Shown: positions 1-12,171, numbered from the stretch's first letter. The stretch is 64,000 nt of DNA from Thunnus maccoyii (GCF_910596095.1 NC_056545.1:1844001-1908000), one strand, 5' to 3'. A program made the numbers and translations. Notes: generated by a model not told the origin, from the sequence alone.

Positions 1-240
1 GGCAAAATTACCATAACGATCCAAATGCAAACTCATACTCAACATCTTTCAAATGTATTGTCACATTTAAATGAAATACAGTAAACAAATGGGGATAAAC
101 AGACAGAATGATGTCATATAGTTTGTCATATAAAGTCTGCTGGTTAATGAAATGAGACCAAAACTAACAAGAGCTCTGCTGCACAGAGGAAGGCATCAGT
201 GTCAAACTGACTGACTGACTGTTTGTTTCTTCTTTTAAAG

Positions 241-2727
241 ATCGATTGAAGAGCAGCCAACCTGACAAGGTAAGAGATGAAATTAGGGTTAATCTCTTCG
301 CACCCTTGCCCCCCTACCAAAGACCTGTTTTGGGGGGTGACAGGGGATGTTTAAGGGGAGACAACAGGTCAACAGTATCTGCCACATAGAAGTGGTATAC
401 ATCATCTGAAAGCTGTCAACCTAAAGATTAATTTGAGATGCAGCTTAAGTTTTTCTAGTAATAAATCTGTAATGAGCATTGTGTTTTGGTTGGTTTACAT
501 TTTGAAAGTTTAGGGTGTATAAGGGCTTAGAACATTATGATGGAAGTATATGATGGCCGTTCTCATGCTCAGTTATGTCTCATAAGTTGTTGCAACAGTT
601 TTTGGGTTGATACCATTTGTTGCACAGATTTGGTGCAAAAGTTAGCCATTTCTGACCACTCAAGAATTGATAAAAACGGTCAAAAATCCCTCCAAAATAC
701 CACATTAAGACACCAAGACGTTGAGGAACAACATAGAAAAATCCATGTTGTGATCAGGTATCAAAAACTTTTGACATTTGGAGATTTCTGTAAGAATTGC
801 ATTTTTTGGCGATTGGATGGTGAGCACGTCTGTTGTGGAAACTGCTCAGAAACCCCTCATTGTGTCTAGTTTGTAGTGGTAAATCAATGGATTCGTTAGG
901 TCGCCTAGTTTCATATGATACCAGTATCTTCACTGCAGCTTTAAAACTGAGCCCCATTCAGCCTCTGAAAGACAGTAATGTCACCCGTGGATGCCGGCAT
1001 CCTCAGGGAGTGGAAGAGGTTAATGATGAACACTACGCATTGCACACAGTCTCTCACATGCTGGCATTATTTTACATATATTCATGATCAAATAAATAGT
1101 TTTGGTTTCATAGATGGTAGAGACATTAACATATTATCCCAAGATGAATCTACACCCATAACCATGTTTATCAAAATATTTCCAATATGTCATTCCTATA
1201 GGATGAAAATTAGGCAACCAAAACTACACTGGAATAATAAATTAGATTATCACAGCAGTTTTTGTTTGAAGAAAATTCAACATTTGATCTGTAATGATCT
1301 GTCTGAGATGAATTTTTGAAAAGAAGTATATAAGCTCAACCGATGATTTCTTTTCTACTGCTGCGGGGGGGGGGCGTTCATAAAATACAGTCACTCTGAT
1401 TGATGCTCTGTTGTCTTGGTTATAAATGTAGTAAACTAGTGAGTTATGCTCACAGCAACGCTATCGCTGAGTTTCTAGGCTGTGTTCAGACAGAAAGCAG
1501 CCCTGCGTGACAAAACGCAGCCCATTCATTCATTTCAATGAGATCAGTCAGTTGTCATAGATGGGTTGCTAACACAGAGGGCTATGGCAAAAAAATGTTG
1601 CCAATTTTTGCCAGTGTTGCATCAAAGCCTTTTTTCTTATTGATTTGTGTTTTGCCACAATACTGACGTAAGCATATGTTAATTTTCCAGGAGAGAAAGA
1701 TTCCAACATGGGTGAGTGCATTTCTTTGAGACTTTGTACTGATTTATTCAGACATTCATGTTTGGATTTATGTTGTCTGAGGGAGATTTCTTTGTCTCCT
1801 TTTGTGTCCAGAGAAAAACCATCAAAGATGTACTGACCAGCGGTGACCTGGTTAACAAAACCATAATTGGGAAAGTTGTACAGAAATCTGCTCTGCGCAC
1901 ATATGAAACCCAACAAAAGGAGAAAAGGTTTTTCTTTTATCTGGGAGTCAGTGATGAGACATCCTGCATTAAAGTGAAGATGTACGGAAAAGATCGCCAT
2001 CAAGATATCCAGGAGGGGAGCTGCTACTTGTTCAGAAATGTAATCATGGAAGAAAATGTCATGAAAGTTACCAAACAGAGCAAAGTGGCAAGAACGAGTC
2101 CCATTGACATCCCTGAGGAGCTGGAGGTGGAAGCTGAGATGCTCATTTATCCCCAGAAGCCAGTTTGCAGCATAACAAAGGCCAAAAAGTATGCTGACAA
2201 GACAGCAGTGAGTGTTGAAGGAACTGTGACAGAGGTGAGTTTCCATAAGACATCCAGCAATACTAATAGTGAAAAGTGCCAAAGGTTGGCCTATCTGCCA
2301 GTGGGACAACAATGGATTACTGTTATCATGTGGCACACAGCAGGGACATACCATAATCAGCAGTAAAGAATCACCATAAACCGGTGAGGGGTGATATATC
2401 AACATACCTTTTCATGTGCCATATGCAGGTCAAACAGCAGCAACATACCATTAATCAAAGTGGCAAAACACTAAGAATCAGCATATGACACTAAAACAAT
2501 GTGCTTGAGAAAACTTACCTGAATTGGAAATGATAATCTGTTTATGAATCACACACAGTATTGATATAATAATCAGTGGCGTATGTCGGTAAGAATCGGT
2601 ATATGCTGGTGAGAAGTGGTTTATGACAGTGGAACATGAGTGACATATCGTTTATCTCTACCACTCTGGCCCGTGGCACATAAACCATAGTGCTACAATC
2701 CAGAATGGCCGCCTTTAGCTTCCCAAC

Positions 2728-2765
<38 letters not shown>

Positions 2766-5700
2766 TTTTATGTATATAGCACCAAATCACAACAAAAGTC
2801 ATCTCAGGGCACTTTTCACATAGAGCAGGTCAAGACCGTACTCTTTAATTTACAGAGACCCAACAATTCCCCCATGAGCAGCACTTGGCGACAGCGGTAA
2901 GGAAAAACTCCCCTTTAACGGGTAGAAACCTCAAACAGAACCTGGCTCTTGGTTGGGGGCCATCTTCTTTGACCGGTTGGGTTGCGAGAGGGAGAGAAAG
3001 AGGGAAAGGGGGAGGAGGGTTGGGGGGGGGGACAGAACAACAACAATCATAACAATAACAGCAGCAATAGCAGTAGCAACGGCTAGGGAAAGGGAAGGAT
3101 GCCAACAGGACTGTGAAGGACCACGAAGGCTCGGTCCAGAACCCAGGGTTTCCTGCGAGAAGAGAAAGCACAAAAAACTCCAGGGAAGAAGCAAAGTTAG
3201 TGACATGCATTGATGTTACATGAATGCATACAGATTGAGAGGAGGAGGAGGAGAGAGGAGCTCAGTACATCATGGGAAGTCCCCCAGCAGTCTAGGCCTA
3301 TAGCAGCATAACTAAGTGCTGATCCAAGGCGAGCCTGGTCGGCCCTAACTATAAGCTTTATCAAAAAGGAAAGTTTTAAGCCTACTCTTAAACATAGAGA
3401 GGGTGTCTGCACCCCGGACCGAATCTGGAAGATGGTTCCACAGGAGAGACAATCCTCAAATAAACTATTGTTATGTAGAAAGTCACATAACTGATTAGAG
3501 ACTGCTTTCTCAAGGATCTTAGAGAGAAATGGAAGGTTAGATATAGGTCTATAATTGGCTAAAATGCCTGAATCAAGAGTAGGCTTCTTAAGAAGAGGTT
3601 TAATTACAGCTACTTTAAAGGACTGTGGTACATAGCCTGTTACTAAAGACAGATTGATCATATCTAGTAAAGAAGCGCTAACTAAGGGTAAGGCTTCCTT
3701 AAGCAACCTAGTTGGGATGGGGTCTAAGAGACAGGTTGATGGTTTAGCTGAACAAATCATTGAAGTTAGTTCAGGAGAGTCAACTGGAGAAAAACAGTCT
3801 AGTTTGATAAAAACTCTGAGAATTCAGAGTACGGGCCAGGAGGACGATACACTATAACAAATAGAACTGGCTGTTAAGTTTTCCAGGTTGGCTGAGAGAG
3901 ATTGAGAACTTTCGAATGAGTTATAATTAAATTTAGGTCTAGGGTTGATGATAAGGCTTAAGTTGAAAATGGCTGCAACTCCACCTCTTCGACCAGTGTC
4001 TCGAGGAATGTATTAATATGACTGGAGGGAGTGGATTCATTAAGGCTGATATATTCTTCATGACACAGCCAGGTTTCAGGCCTGTTTACTGCCTCACCCT
4101 CATGAACAAACTTAATCCTGCTTGTTTCCTTTTTGCATCCTGTTCGCCTCAAAGCGCTTACTCTCAATATGTGCTGCAAGACACTTCAGCACTTGGTTAT
4201 GGCTCCAGAAATAATTGCACATCAGTTTTTACAGGTTTAGTATTTCTAAATTGAGCCAGCATTTTTGTAGCAAAGGCAACCCACTGACCTCTGACAACAT
4301 AAATATAATCAGTTTTACAGGAAGTAGAGGTGGAATCACACCTCAGGTTATGTTACATAGAATGTGAAAATCATCCAATACATGACAGCTGATCTACACA
4401 TTAGACTGACAAACCCAGTGTAACTAAAGATTGCACAATCTTCATTTTCAACAAATTCTTTGTTGAAAATGAAGGAACTTGTTGGATTGTTTCCATTGTT
4501 GTTGTTTTTTTCAGATTGGTCCTATCGAACCTGCCAACATGAAGAACCAACAGAGGAAGAAAGACAAGCAAGAATTCCAACTTAAAGATGGCAAAGATTC
4601 CATCAGGATCACCTTGTGGGGCAAAGACACTGCACAACTCAGAGGAACATCAGATGGAGACTTTGTCAGAGTGACCAACGTGAGGACCAGTCACTACTAT
4701 GAAACCGTCTCGCTGAACTCAACCGATTTCACCAGAATTTACAAGGTAGCTGCTGCCAACATGCTGCACACTGTTCTACTGATGTCAGTTTGGGATATTT
4801 TAGTTTTTCTCTCAAGACACAAAAGAGTTGTTCGTTGTTCAGTTTGTTGGTTGAATGAGGAGCTTCTGGATGTCATAATCAGTGACAAAACATCACTAGT
4901 AGTCTTTGATAGAACTCTGTTTACATGTAAGTGATCTACCAGAAACACGTTGTAGAGCAGGTTTCTGTACAATATAGTTATATACTGTATGTATACGGTG
5001 GAGCTATTTAATCAGTTTTTAACCAGCTGTTGCAGCACTTACAGTCCGTGTGGTGTGAAAACTCATGTTTAACTCTCAACATTAAACAAACTGTCGCTTT
5101 TTTTCCTTGTCAGAACATAATACGCTAAATTCAGAAGTAAAATATCTCGACCCTCGGTTAGAGTTTCACCTAAAATTTGAGAAACATAAATTGTTGAGCA
5201 AACTTAAAGTTTTGATAATTAGGTAAAATTGCTAATATTAAACTCATCTGTAAATGCCTAAATAAGCAGGCTCTTCAGATGCTTTACCTGAGAGATTTTC
5301 TGGATCAGTGACTATGCCAGTGGTAGGCAAACAGCGGGCCGAGGGCCAAATCTGGCCCTCCAGCAAACATTTTGAGCCGTCTTATGAAAGCTGAAGTTTT
5401 TACTTTCATAATTTACATCAAAACTTTTACTCTACTATAGATGACAAAACAAACTAAAGGTTTGTGTGCAACCCAATGAATATAACCTTGTCACAGCTAA
5501 TATCGGCCCCACACCAGGAGAGACATTAAAACCATGATGTTTGAACAGTGCATGGTGAGGAAATAAAGTTTAATAAAATGACGAGAAATGACATTTTAAT
5601 GTGTGAATTCTTTATTCCTTCAGCCTGTTGGACCTGAATAGATGTGTTCTTCACAAACACAAATAGATGGCGATCTAATAGAAATGGTGTGTTGATGCCA

Positions 5701-6312
5701 TTTCCTTCTAACTATAAAACTTTTAATCCACCATAAATTAATCAGTCTGCTGTAGTTATGAGTGATCTGACTTGAGTTTTATGTTCATTATATTGCATCA
5801 ATCTTTGTGTTTGTGCATTTTTTGTATGTATTTTCTTGTTTAAATATGTGTTTTGTGTAATTGAACAGATCTTCTAGTGATGGGAGGTACAAACTATCTT
5901 AAGTTATAAATGCTGTGGTTTGTGCTATTAGTATGCTGTAAGAAATTGAATAAACATGACGCCCTCCTCCCTGCTTAGCTGTAAACTACTGAGTGATTCT
6001 CAGTGTATTTCTCAACATGTCCTGTCTCTTACTGTGAATGTTTATCTGTGTTTGCAGATTCAAAGTGCGGCCATGCAGAATGTCACAATTGAGATTATAG
6101 GAATCATGAATGCCAATATGACGGAGACTCAACTGGAAGCAAGCTTCAACGACCAGATGGAAACGTTTGTTGTATCTTCTGAACTTCTGGCAAAGGTGTA
6201 TGGTGTCAGACTGGACAGTGATTTTGAAGATAAGCTCATTGAAAAAATCCCTCTCTCAGCAAATGTAGAAATTAAAGGAAGTAAAATTAATGCAATCACA
6301 GCAGCTGTGTGA
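241..6312 (+). CDS. PYD/OB-fold array gene, copy A (3' part only; 5' exons left of window)
   Basis: Six coding exons by splice signals and phase: 241-269 (29 nt, DRLKSSQPDK), 1691-1711 (21-nt microexon, ERKIPTW), 1812-2234 (141 codons), 4515-4745 (77 codons) and 6058-6312 (84 codons plus stop TGA 6310-6312), with more 5' exons outside. All junctions after the 29-nt exon are phase 0 and GT-AG. The visible product is about 320 aa and reads like two OB-folds joined by a helical linker. Bases 1-240 are nearly identical to 38,911 onward, upstream of the same exon in copy D, so A and D are close paralogues or were homogenised. The PYD-like exon of this copy must lie left of position 1. Compared with B and D the C-terminus is two residues shorter (ends ITAAV). 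The function is inferred, namely nucleic-acid binding. The family is not one I can name. Confidence 0.72.
294..1018. mobile_element. ~725-bp DNA-transposon-like insertion in copy A intron
   Basis: Copy D (39,197 onward) reads straight through GGTTAATGATGAA at this point. Copy A has ~725 extra bases between two GGTTAAT repeats (287-293 and 1018-1024). The ends are weakly inverted: CTCTTCGCACCC at the left and a GGGAGTGGAAGAG-type right end. The duplication contains TTAA, so a piggyBac-like non-autonomous element is possible. No transposase is seen. Confidence 0.5.
1812..2234 (+). CDS. Copy A exon: first OB-fold-like domain plus helical linker
   Basis: This is a 423-nt phase 0-0 exon. Residues 1-95 show alternating hydrophobic strands (GKVVQKSALRTYE, RFFFYLGVSD, CIKVKMYG, CYLFRNVI, NVMKVTK), as expected for a beta-barrel OB-fold. 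Residues 96-130 form a charged linker (IPEELEVEAEML, ITKAKKYAD), and the end (VSVEGTVTE) starts the first strand of the next barrel. The acceptor is TCCAG and the donor is GAG/GTGAGT. The same exon length occurs in copies B and D. Confidence 0.75.
2727..4078 (-). mobile_element. L2/CR1-type LINE fragment, reverse-transcriptase pieces, minus strand
   Basis: A (TCAA)n run at 2733-2765 on the + strand is the 3' tandem tail of a minus-strand non-LTR element. Inside, the minus strand encodes RT segments (STCLLDPIPTRLLKE, VAVIKPLLKK, NYRPISNLPFLSKILEK), as in fish L2/jockey-like LINEs. Copies B and D lack this block, which places the insertion in the copy A intron. The RT is internally deleted: after NSLFED it jumps to 3'UTR sequence. 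The 5' end at ~4075 is approximate. Confidence 0.75.
4515..4745 (+). CDS. Copy A exon: second OB-fold-like domain, first half
   Basis: This is a 231-nt phase 0-0 exon. It begins IGPIEPANMK, has a basic stretch QQRKKDK, then strands EFQLKDGKDSIRITLWG and GDFVRVTNV, typical of an RPA/HIN-type OB barrel (a strand with D-G-K and a following L-W-G). The acceptor follows TTTTTTTCAG and the donor is AAG/GTAGCT, which is a weak donor. It is 86% identical to the copy D exon by eye count (11 of 77 residues differ). Confidence 0.73.
4746..4934 (+). other. Open read-through of intron giving an alternative C-terminus
   Basis: If the weak GTAGCT donor is not used, translation continues in frame for 62 codons (VAAANMLHTVLLMSVWD... 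to ...FDRTLFTCK) and stops at 4932-4934. The same frame is open to the same stop in copies B and D, and the length differences between copies are multiples of three. A retained-intron isoform with a hydrophobic tail, lacking the last exon, is plausible. No transcript evidence is available here. Confidence 0.4.
6058..6312 (+). CDS. Copy A terminal exon: second OB-fold-like domain, second half
   Basis: The exon begins in phase 0 after TTTGCAG and codes for 84 aa (IQSAAMQNVTIEIIGIM...NAITAAV), then TGA. It is strand-rich at the start (VTIEIIGI) and end (ANVEIKGSKINAI), with a helical middle (ASFNDQMETFVVSSELLAKV). A candidate AATAAA lies at 6943-6948, but it sits in LINE-derived sequence. Confidence 0.7.
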   Translation: MQSAAMQNVTIEIIGIMNANMTETQLEASFNDQMETFVVSSELLAKVYGVRLDSDFEDKLIEKIPLSANVEIKGSKINAITAAV

Positions 6313-9214
6313 CAAGAGATGTGAAAGTAACTTTCCTCCACACAGCCAGATGTGAGAGTTGTCCTGTGTGTAATGATGGTGGTTTTCCTTGTTTTATTGA
6401 CCGGGTGTTTTGCCAGGGGGATGAAAAAACATTGGCACTCATTTATCATTGAACACTTTTGGAAAACATTTTTTAAAGACTTCTGATTTTATGACTTTTC
6501 ATCTAAAAGTCGAAATTTTTAATTTGTCCAACAATTTGGTTTCTGACCAAATACCTGCTTCACAACTAATGACGTTCCCATCAGCCTCAGCTGTACTTTA
6601 ATACTTTACTCAGCTGTACTTTACTTTTACAGCTGTGAAATCACCGTAACTCAATTGAGAAAATTTGCCTGACCTCCATAAAAAAACTGTTCTTAAAGAG
6701 ACCACAGTCCATCCTGTCAGACTGCTCCCATCCCTGCATCCAGAGTCCCATATCTTTCCTGCTGGCTCCTTTTCAGACTGCCGCTAGCTGCAACCAACAG
6801 ATACAAGTACTTTTTTACCCTCTGCTATCACTCTGGTAAATTCAGTAGGGAACAGGTCATCTCAATACCTTTATGTGAATTTCTTGTATTTTAATTGTTT
6901 GACTTTTATACATGTTTATTTATACATTCTATGTTTGTTGACAATAAAGCTTTTGAATCTTGAATCTTTTTTTATTATACAAAATTCAATTACAAACCTT
7001 TATGGGATATTTCAATAATACAAACGTACATTTGTCTTGAAACAGTACTAAAGACTAAAAAATGACAAAGAAAAATCACATGAAATTTTAAAAAGTTAAC
7101 TAAGAGTGAGGGTCCTGTTTAACCAGCATAAACAAGTCCAATAAAGGAAAAAGTTTGAGGAGAAAATTGCTCAATCAGCTGGAAAATGGTAAAAACTACA
7201 ATTTTGCAGTCAGGGCTTAAGTTTGAAAGCCTTATAAAATAGAATTCATGAATTTATGCTATATTGGCTATGGGATCACAAAATACAGTTTTCTATGGGT
7301 TTACCTTGGGCAGTTTTTTTTCTGTAAGGATTTGAGTGTCTATTTTGGCTACATACACATACACCACATTTACACATCCCTAGCTACACATACAACTCAT
7401 TGACCCTGTGCATTCAGCACAAAGGGTTAAAAAAGACAAAATGGCTCAATCAGCTGGAAAATAGTAAAAACTACAGTTTTGAAGACAGGACTTCAGTTTG
7501 AAAGTCTGAATATATGAATATATAAATAATATATAAATATGAATTTATGCTGTAGCAACCATGGGATCAAAAATGTGGTTTTAATAGGTTTCAATGGGAC
7601 CTAAAAGGGCCCTAACATGCTGAAAGTTAGTATTATTTCTACACAGTTTATAATAGACTTAATATAGGATCTGTTTGAATTTCCAAAATTTGATTAAAAA
7701 ACACACCTTTTCCAAAGATCATGGCTACAGTATAATCACAGCCAAAACGATTGAAAAAATAAAAGGTTAAAGGCCCTTTCAGGTCCCTAGTGAGATATAA
7801 GGATATGCTATTTTGTTTTCTGCCCCGAGTCTGTGAGCTCATCTCATGATGAAGTCACTTCTTTTTTAAATTCCCTCTGGGAAACAGATTTTTCATTTTT
7901 CGATACTATTTTTAGCTAGTGGCAGGACATTTGATTTATTATTATTGACTTAGAATGGAAACATGATTTTATATCTGAACATCATATATCTATAGCTGTT
8001 TAGTTATTATTCCTACTTGATGTATAGTTTTTAAGGCATGTGCCTTTTGGTGACGCAATTTCTGTATCGTATATGTATGCTTCACTATAGGTTTATAGGC
8101 TACTTGTGTTTGGTGCCACAACAGTCATAAAATTAAGAAATTAAACTGCAGTCATGTGTGATTGTTGATGCATTAGGGGAGAACGGGGTAAGTTGAGCCA
8201 GTGGATAAAATGAGCCACCCCCTTTATCTAGGTAACCATAAACAAAAGTAATCATGTGACCACAAGTTAAGGAAGTTTAGTTCACGTTACTCAATCCATC
8301 TTGGACTCAAGCACATGGAGAGAAGCAAAACAGAGCTAAAAAAAAAAAAAGATTTTTGTCATGCCAAGTGATTTCATCATGTTACTAAAGATATCAGTCT
8401 TGTATCTTAATTAAATAGATAAGTTTTGGACATTATTACATGTTAATTTAAGTCAGTGTCAGCTACAAAACAAGATCATAAACTCAGCATAATTATGGAT
8501 CTGAGCCACTGTATGAAACAGTTTTGTCAAAATGGAGGTTGTGGGGTAAAACATGCCAGTGATGTTGGGGCAAGTTGAGTCAATGGTTCAATTTACCCCC
8601 CAAAAATTATGTTACAAGTTTTACAATGTTGACGAATAAATACCTAATTGTTGGCAGGTTGGCGTTAAGTTTAAATCACACACAAACATGTTGTACATAC
8701 AGACGGGTGACAAATTAAAGGAAAAACCAACATTAAGTGTCTTAGTAAGGTGTTGGGCCACCAGAACAGCTTCAGTACACCTTGACATTTATTCTACAGT
8801 CTCTGAACTCTACAGGAGGGATGAACACTATTCTTCAAAAAGATCTTCCCTCATGTGGTGTTTTGATGGTGGTGGAGAGCGCTGTCTAACACGTCAGACC
8901 CCTGTGAATTGGGGCGTTGTCATCCTGGAAGAGACCACTCCCTTAAGGATAGAAATGTTTTATCATAGGATAAAGTTGATCACTCACAACAACTTTGTAT
9001 AAATTAGCAGTGACCCTTCCCTCTAAGTTTTAATTGTGTCTTGATGGATCATTAACAGCAGCAGACCCACCAAAAGTAGACAAATACATTATCTGGAACA
9101 AATGAGATCAAAACAGTCAAAAGCTCTGCTGCACAGAGGAAGGCATCCGTGTGGAAACTGATTGGCTGGCTGTAATAAACACATCCAGAATATCTTTGTA
9201 GAGAATAATATTCC

Positions 9215-9762
9215 TCCAATGCCAATGTTCTGGTCTTCTATTTATGGTGACTTGAATTGGAAAAAATCATGGAGAATATCAGACAATATATTAACAATAA
9301 AATGAAAGAGGTGTCATTTAAAACTTTACATAGAGTAAATCCTGTAAAGCTTGTTCTGGAAAGGTTCAAATCGAATATTAATTATTCTTCTGATTTCTGT
9401 GGTCCAAACATGAAACTATTTTTCACTTATTTTTCCATTGTATGTATTCCAAAATATTTTGGAATGATATACAAATCTTTCTATCTAGGAAAACAGGTCA
9501 AATGTTCATGCTTTCTGGTAGTGATATCTTCATTTATTTTGGAAATAACTCAGTGGACAAAAACATCTGTTAACAATTTTTGGCAAATTCCATATACATA
9601 AAATGAAATGGACCAATAGAAAAGCAAACTTTACCTTATTTCTAATTGATACTAACCTCTATTACATTTCTATGGTCAAGCTGAAAAACAGAAAAGCAAC
9701 AAAGACCCAAACAATATCTGAAACAAACTATCAACTCTATTACTTAATTATTAATCTGTGCC

Positions 9763-9806
<44 letters not shown>

Positions 9807-9985
9807 TTCCTGTGAATTATTTTACTTTTATTGAATGTAAAAAGCCTCTTACACAATCAGTTCCCTAATTTTTTTTTTTATGTCATAACTGAATTTCCTG
9901 GCACTGTTTCCTCTTTTTGTTCTTTAAACTCGTTTACGTTACTGTTGTTTGAGTTTGACTGTTGTCAATAAAGACCGGAGGGGAA
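9215..9985 (+). mobile_element. L1-type LINE, 3' end of ORF2
   Basis: 9257-9600 encodes a decayed ORF2 C-terminus (KMKEVSFKTLHRVNPVKLVLERF...CGPNMKLFF), matching the end of fish L1/Tx1 ORF2 proteins. It is followed by a 3'UTR with a (CTTT)n tract and TGTCAATAAAGACCGG near 9963. The frame is degenerate. The 5' boundary is approximate. Confidence 0.65.
9762..9808 (+). repeat. (CTTT)n microsatellite
   Basis: About eleven CTTT units in the 3' part of the L1 remnant. Confidence 0.9.
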
Positions 9986-10009
9986 AAAACTATAAAGCAG
10001 ATTGCACGG

Positions 10010-10290
10010 ATGTATTATAAGAGCTGGATAGTGGACTAAAAATGGCGCCCATTCAGTCCTATGATATGCCTCGTTTGGCGCCCTGTCCAGCTCTTATTAT
10101 ACATCCATGGCAGGTTGGCGAAGTTATGACCCGCCCTACTCTGACTCTGATTGGCTAGTACTCGTTACCTTCGTTGGTTGGGTTTCTTAGATTTAGGCAT
10201 GAGGAATGACATTGGTCAGGATGAGGGTAAGAATATCAGTGTAAGCCAATCAGAGGCAGAGTAGGGCGGGTCATGTCTAGGCATCCGGGA
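10010..10290. repeat. Two nested inverted repeats (MITE-like) just upstream of copy B exon 1
   Basis: GATGTATTATAAGAGCTGGA (10,015-10,034) is mirrored by TCCAGCTCTTATTATACATC near 10,085-10,105. A second pair, 10,126-10,160 (ACCCGCCCTACTCTGACTCT...), is mirrored at 10,244-10,280 (AGGCAGAGTAGGGCGGGT). Both could fold into hairpins. No transposase is present. The region upstream of copy D exon 1 has no counterpart. Confidence 0.65.
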
Positions 10291-10339
10291 AAAAAAATAT
10301 CGCGCACATTCAAACATCTTCCCGCCCTTGAGAGCGCCC

Positions 10340-10403
10340 CCCCAGACAGGTGATAGTTATCAGAGACGAAAAAAGTCCGGTTGTCGTAGACGAAAAGGAC
10401 AAA
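10340..10403 (+). other. Copy B exon 1 (non-coding, approximate 5' end)
   Basis: The donor GACAAA/GTAAGTA at 10,403/10,404 and the ~70 bases after it align with copy D at 34,568 (GACAAA/GTGAGTA, then a shared TTATTCTTTTTGAAAAATG block). No ATG is in the exon, so it would be 5'UTR. The transcription start is not visible. Confidence 0.5.
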
Positions 10404-11864
10404 GTAAGTAGGCTTTAAATATTTCCAACAACACATTGCTTATTCTTTTTGAAAAATGAATCTACTGTGAGGTAAAATCCAAGACAAACACTAAACCAGC
10501 CAGGTTGAAACAAAGGAGGGTGAAGAGCCGGACGGATTAGCTTCATGTTCTAGCTAGTTATGTTCGTTTTAACATGACCGAAGTTATGCTATAATTGAAT
10601 GATGCTAATGTGGATATAATGACTAAGTGGGTAAAGACAAATAACAGAAGAGCTAGAACAGTCTGGGAAGTTCAGAAAATTACATCACTTTACTGTAATG
10701 CAGCCTTAAAAAAACAGGAAAAGACAACACTTAATAGGCCTACCATATCAAGATATAACGATATCCAAAATCTAAGATGATATCAAGTCTCATATCACAA
10801 TATTGATACAATATCAACATATTGCCCAGCCCTAGTGTCTGCAGGCATTCCTTTCAGGCTGCATTCAGGACCACAGCAGCTTTCACCAATAAGGGAAGTG
10901 AATTCTGTATGTAGCCTGAGCAGAAAAATATGTCCATGGACTGTTGTGACAAAAATGGCAGAGTAAAATAAGAAAGTAAACAAGAAATTACACCCCTGCA
11001 CTGACAGACCGGCAGTGTTTCGCCATCTAGCTGACTCACATGTTTAAATAGTCTGGTGTTTGACATTTTTAGAACTTTGGTCAATTCTATTAATCTTACT
11101 GATAAATACATATTTTACTCTACTGTTATATTGTATGTTAACGTTAACATCTGTTGCAGCCTTTTCTTTGCACTTTTATCGAAAGTAATTTGAGCTGCTT
11201 ATTTATTATTTCTATTAAACAATAAGTAATTCATATATTAATGATGATTCCATCTCTGAAATCGATGAAACAATGCTACACATTCCCAGGAAGGACCTTA
11301 TTTTGATGTTAAATGGTTCTACAGCTCTATCAGTGAACTGGGACTTTAATATGACTAAAATATCTACTTAATATTTTCACATTAAGATCAAATCAAATGG
11401 AGAAAGTAAATGGAGAGGTGTTTTGTATTTAAGTGTTATCCAGAAGAGGGCAGCATAGACCTGCCAATACTAAACAAAGCACTGTATACACATTGGACAC
11501 AACTTGTATAACACATTTTAGTGTTTAAAATAAATTTTTTTGAAAATCCCCAATGCTTAGGCCTGGCTGGGGGTCAACTCAGACCTGGCGGGTGGACTGC
11601 AGGGGTTGCAATACACTGGTTGAAACCCTGGAGACCTTTACTGCAGCAGTTTGCAGAAACGCAACATTTGTCTACAATGGCTGTAATAAGGATTTTTGAC
11701 ACTTTATTAACAGTTTTGTGGTTAACAAATCTTAAAAAGCTTCACCTACATTAGAAATAACAATGTTTTGCAATGTTAAAGCACGTTTTTTGGGGGGTGG
11801 TTTCATCGTCCAGTCTGACTTATTTTTCTAATTTTTCTGTCTCTCGTCTCTCTGTTTGTCAGAG

Positions 11865-12171
11865 ATGTCCATAAATATTTCAGAGAGTGAATGGAAAAGA
11901 GCCCTGACCTCCATCCTGGAGCAGCTGGATAAGTCAGAATACAAGAAGATGCTGTTGTATTCCTGTTTTGACAAAATCCCCAAACGTATGAAGACTGAAG
12001 AGTTCAAAGAGGAGATGCCTCAATTAATCATCCAGCACTTTGGAGTAGATGAGTCCATCTCTGCAATCAATGAAGCAATGATATACCTTCCTAGGAATGA
12101 CTCTGCAGTCCAGGACCTGTTGCGCCCCTTTGTGGACAAACTGAGGAAGAAACATGAAGAAGAGAACAGAA
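11865..12171 (+). CDS. Copy B PYD-like exon
   Basis: The exon codes for 102 aa. The helical pattern fits the pyrin/DAPIN six-helix fold: ALTSILEQLDKSEYKKML (helices 1-2), KIPK plus basic/acidic loop, EEMPQLIIQHFG (helix 4), SISAINEAM (helix 5), VQDLLRPFVDKLRKK (helix 6). The Leu-rich first helix, the IP after helix 2 and the L-I-x-x-x-G before helix 5 are family-like. Another death-fold (CARD, DED) is not excluded. The acceptor is TTTGTCAG and the donor is AGAA/GTGAGT. The frame also stays open past the donor to 12,332. Confidence 0.62.

Larger units (their letters stand above)
6313..10009. other. Spacer between copies A and B, repeat-rich
   Basis: No gene is seen. 6690-6970 resembles a LINE 3' tail (ends TTGAATCTTGAATC). 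6960-8000 is repeated after copy D at ~46,200-47,850, so it is part of the duplicated unit. 8165-8640 is a degenerate repeat with GGGGTAAGTTGAGCC-like words. 8690-9000 matches a common fish interspersed repeat (a DNA-transposon derivative, by memory). 9215-9985 is an L1 end, listed separately. Confidence 0.6.

Noticed and set aside
1569-2405. Long antisense open frame opposite the first OB exon (278 aa; also at 23,475-23,951 and 39,553-40,227)
   Set aside because: Its openness follows from codon use of the real sense exon. It runs across splice sites of the sense gene and shows no domain features.
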